Source: Gammaproteobacteria bacterium (lineage in GTDB: Bacteria > Pseudomonadota > Gammaproteobacteria > Acidithiobacillales > Acidithiobacillaceae). Taken from it: 48,364 nucleotides of DNA. A program made the position numbers and the translations under genes. Below, one piece after another: positions 46,812 through 48,364 of this stretch. How positions within the stretch are numbered: the first letter of the stretch is position 1; each line of letters starts with the position of its first letter. Under the pieces are notes generated by a model. The model ran no database searches and had not been told where the DNA came from. It saw nothing but the letters and a program-made list of their open reading frames with translations. Location: contig JAMCRJ010000043.1 in NCBI GenBank assembly GCA_023381645.1, positions 1 through 48,364 on the forward strand. Direction: 5' to 3'.

Positions 46812-47846
46812 ATGCAGCAAATTCAAAACACCCTTTACGTCATGGCCCCCCAGTCCTACGTGCATTTGGACAACACCACCTTGCGCGTGGACGTAGATCA
46901 TGAGAAGCGTCTGCAAGTCCCCCTGCACCATGTGGGGACACTGGTATGCTTTGGTGACGTAATGGTATCGCCTGCCCTCATGCACCGTTTGGCGGAAGAG
47001 GGGAAGTCGCTGGTCTTATTGGATCGTTTTGGTCGCTTCAAGGCACGTCTGGAAGGACCCGTTTCCGGAAATATCCTGTTACGTCAGGCCCAGCACCGAG
47101 GAGCGGGCGATGTTGACATCACCAGAGACTTGGCGCGCGCCTGCGTCGCCGGGAAAATCCGTAATGGCAGAACCGTGCTCCTGCGTGCCACCCGTGAGGC
47201 GAAAGCGGCGGACGACGCTAAGCAGCTCGCCGGAGCTGCCGATCATCTCGCCGCATCGCTGCGTGCCGCCGCCGAAGCGTCCACCATAGACGCGCTGCGC
47301 GGCATAGAAGGCGATGCCGCACGCAGTTACTTCTCGGCGTTCAATTGCATCGTCAAGCCTGCCATGCGCGAGCAGTTTCAGTGGGGTGGGCGTACCCGGC
47401 GTCCACCATTGGACCGGATCAATGCCTTGCTGTCATTTCTTTACTCCATGCTGATGAACGACTGTCGCAGCGCGCTGGAAACCGTCGGTCTTGATCCGCA
47501 ACTGGGATTTTTACATGTAGTCCGCCCTGGGCGTGCGGCATTAGCCTTGGATTTGCAGGAGGAGTTTCGCGCTCCCATCTGTGACCGGCTCGCACTCACA
47601 CTCGTGAACCGAGGTCAACTCAGCGATGGAGACTTTGAAGTGCGCGAGGGTGACGCTGTCCTGCTGGGGGATAAAGGTCGACGCAAAGTGGTCGCGGCCT
47701 GGCAGGAGCGCAAACAAGAGGAAATTACCCATCCCCTCCTGGACCAGAAGATGCCTATTGGATTGTTACCTTTTGTGCAGGCACGGTTGATGGCGCGCGC
47801 CATCCGTGGGGAAACCACTGGGTATCTGCCGTACCTGAGCCGTTGA
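46812..47846 (+). CDS. cas1: CRISPR integrase Cas1, type I-C
   Basis: Integrates new spacers with Cas2. 344 residues: N-terminal beta domain (YVMAPQSYVHLDNTTLRVD), metal ligands E in RGIEGDAARSYFSAF (about 160), H in GFLHVVRPGRAALALD (about 236) and acidic residues in LDLQEEFRAPICD. ATG 46812 has GGGGG 9 bp upstream. The active site looks intact, so adaptation is likely possible. Confidence 0.95.
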   Translation: MQQIQNTLYVMAPQSYVHLDNTTLRVDVDHEKRLQVPLHHVGTLVCFGDVMVSPALMHRLAEEGKSLVLLDRFGRFKARLEGPVSGNILLRQAQHRGAGDVDITRDLARACVAGKIRNGRTVLLRATREAKAADDAKQLAGAADHLAASLRAAAEASTIDALRGIEGDAARSYFSAFNCIVKPAMREQFQWGGRTRRPPLDRINALLSFLYSMLMNDCRSALETVGLDPQLGFLHVVRPGRAALALDLQEEFRAPICDRLALTLVNRGQLSDGDFEVREGDAVLLGDKGRRKVVAAWQERKQEEITHPLLDQKMPIGLLPFVQARLMARAIRGETTGYLPYLSR

Positions 47847-47858
47847 GGAGGCGTAATC

Positions 47859-48149
47859 GTGCTTATCATCGTCACTTATGATGTCTCTACAGAAACGGCG
47901 GCGGGGCGCAAGCGCCTGCGCCGCGTGGCCAAAGCCTGCGAACGGGTTGGCCAGCGTGTGCAGAAATCTGTTTTTGAATGTCAGGTCAACCAAATGCAGT
48001 ATGAGGCTTTTGAGCGCACGCTGCTGGCGGAAATAGACGAAGAAGAGGATAATCTACGCTTCTATCGTCTTTCTGAACCCAGCGAACTGCGTATCAAGCA
48101 ATATGGAACCTTCCGATCTATCGACTTTAATGGTCCCCTCATGGTTTGA
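47859..48149 (+). CDS. cas2: CRISPR-associated Cas2
   Basis: Structural partner of Cas1 in the spacer integration complex. 96 residues, [13 protein letters not shown] at the start with the ferredoxin-fold Asp, [11 protein letters not shown] and [10 protein letters not shown], the I-C form. The GTG start has GAGGAGG 8 bp upstream. It is the last cas gene; the leader follows at once. Confidence 0.95.
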   Translation: MLIIVTYDVSTETAAGRKRLRRVAKACERVGQRVQKSVFECQVNQMQYEAFERTLLAEIDEEEDNLRFYRLSEPSELRIKQYGTFRSIDFNGPLMV

Positions 48150-48327
48150 TGCGCGAACCCGGATCGGCGTCTCAAAGCCCGTCCTTTCGCGCGCCGCGTA
48201 TCCTACTGTTTTATTACCGTTTTTATTAGAAGTCCTTGGGGTCCTTATAGGTTTTCAGGCGGCCCTGCCTGCCGTTCGCGGCGCGTGCAAAGAAAATTGT
48301 TCATTAACAATGTGTTGCAACAATACG
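48150..48327 (+). promoter_or_regulatory. CRISPR leader
   Basis: 178 bp between cas2 and the first repeat, where the crRNA promoter and the Cas1-Cas2 anchoring signals are expected. It holds an AT-rich patch (about 48204-48230) and, next to the repeat, two palindromic elements: ATTGTT/AACAAT with a 4-bp centre (48296-48311) and TGTTGCAACA (48313-48322). Confidence 0.7.
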
Positions 48328-48364
48328 GTATCGCCCGGCTTATAAACCGGGCGTGGATTGAAAC
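48328..48364 (+). CRISPR. First repeat of a type I-C CRISPR array, window ends here
   Basis: The stem CGCCCGG (48332-48338) and CCGGGCG (48347-48353) around an 8-nt loop, followed by TGGATTGAAAC, is the type I-C repeat form. With one copy visible the left edge (GTATC, giving 37 nt) is a guess. Spacers lie beyond the window. Confidence 0.8.

Noticed and set aside
48328..48364. A full CRISPR array
   Set aside because: Only one repeat lies in the window, so no array length or spacer can be reported.

Overview
The window looks like a GC-rich, roughly 48 kb chromosomal segment around the replication origin of a gammaproteobacterium-like autotroph. Gene content and order (hemC-hemD-hemB, oriC-dnaA-dnaN-recF-gyrB, topA-smg-dprA, def-fmt-rsmB-ntrY-ntrX) and protein style suggest Acidithiobacillus or a close relative. 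That assignment is an inference from family knowledge, not from a search. No rRNA or tRNA gene was seen.

Layout. (1) 1-8241: a 5'-truncated MFS transporter on the plus strand, then a minus-strand block for tetrapyrrole and thiamine synthesis (thiD, thiE, hemL, a HIT protein, a ComEA-like HhH protein, hemC, hemD, hemB, a TonB-like protein). Many junctions are stop/start overlaps. (2) 8242-9092: an AT-rich gene-free stretch with DnaA boxes, the probable oriC. (3) 9093-18944: dnaA, dnaN, recF, gyrB and a 1163-residue flavin/iron-sulfur oxidoreductase that resembles NfnL and NfnS fused in one chain. (4) 19042-23185: a minimal Csu-type chaperone-usher pilus operon (pilin, chaperone, usher, second pilin). 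(5) 23186-24907: a small accessory islet with a DUF4160-DUF2442 pair, a HigA antitoxin remnant and a small helical protein whose C-terminus is a diverged copy of the MinE C-terminus. (6) 24908-32211, minus strand: minCDE, fdxA, topA, smg, dprA and a LysM protein. (7) 32294-39233, plus strand: def, fmt, rsmB, a DUF4390 protein, ntrY, ntrX. (8) 39243-48364: a complete type I-C CRISPR-Cas operon in canonical order (cas3-cas5-cas8c-cas7-cas4-cas1-cas2), its leader and the first repeat, on which the window ends.

The most unusual part is the cas operon. It starts 9 bp after ntrX with no visible promoter of its own. It carries two embedded toxin-antitoxin modules: a Phd/PIN pair between cas3 and cas5, preceded by a perfect inverted repeat over a possible promoter, and a HicB/HicA pair between cas7 and cas4 in which hicA has a one-base frameshift. 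This suggests an addiction or regulatory coupling of the interference and adaptation genes to toxin-antitoxin autoregulation.

Two parS-type 16-mers were also found. One is a perfect palindrome abutting the minC start codon; the other lies inside the DUF4390 gene. Both are within about 26 kb of the origin and would be expected to load ParB for chromosome segregation.
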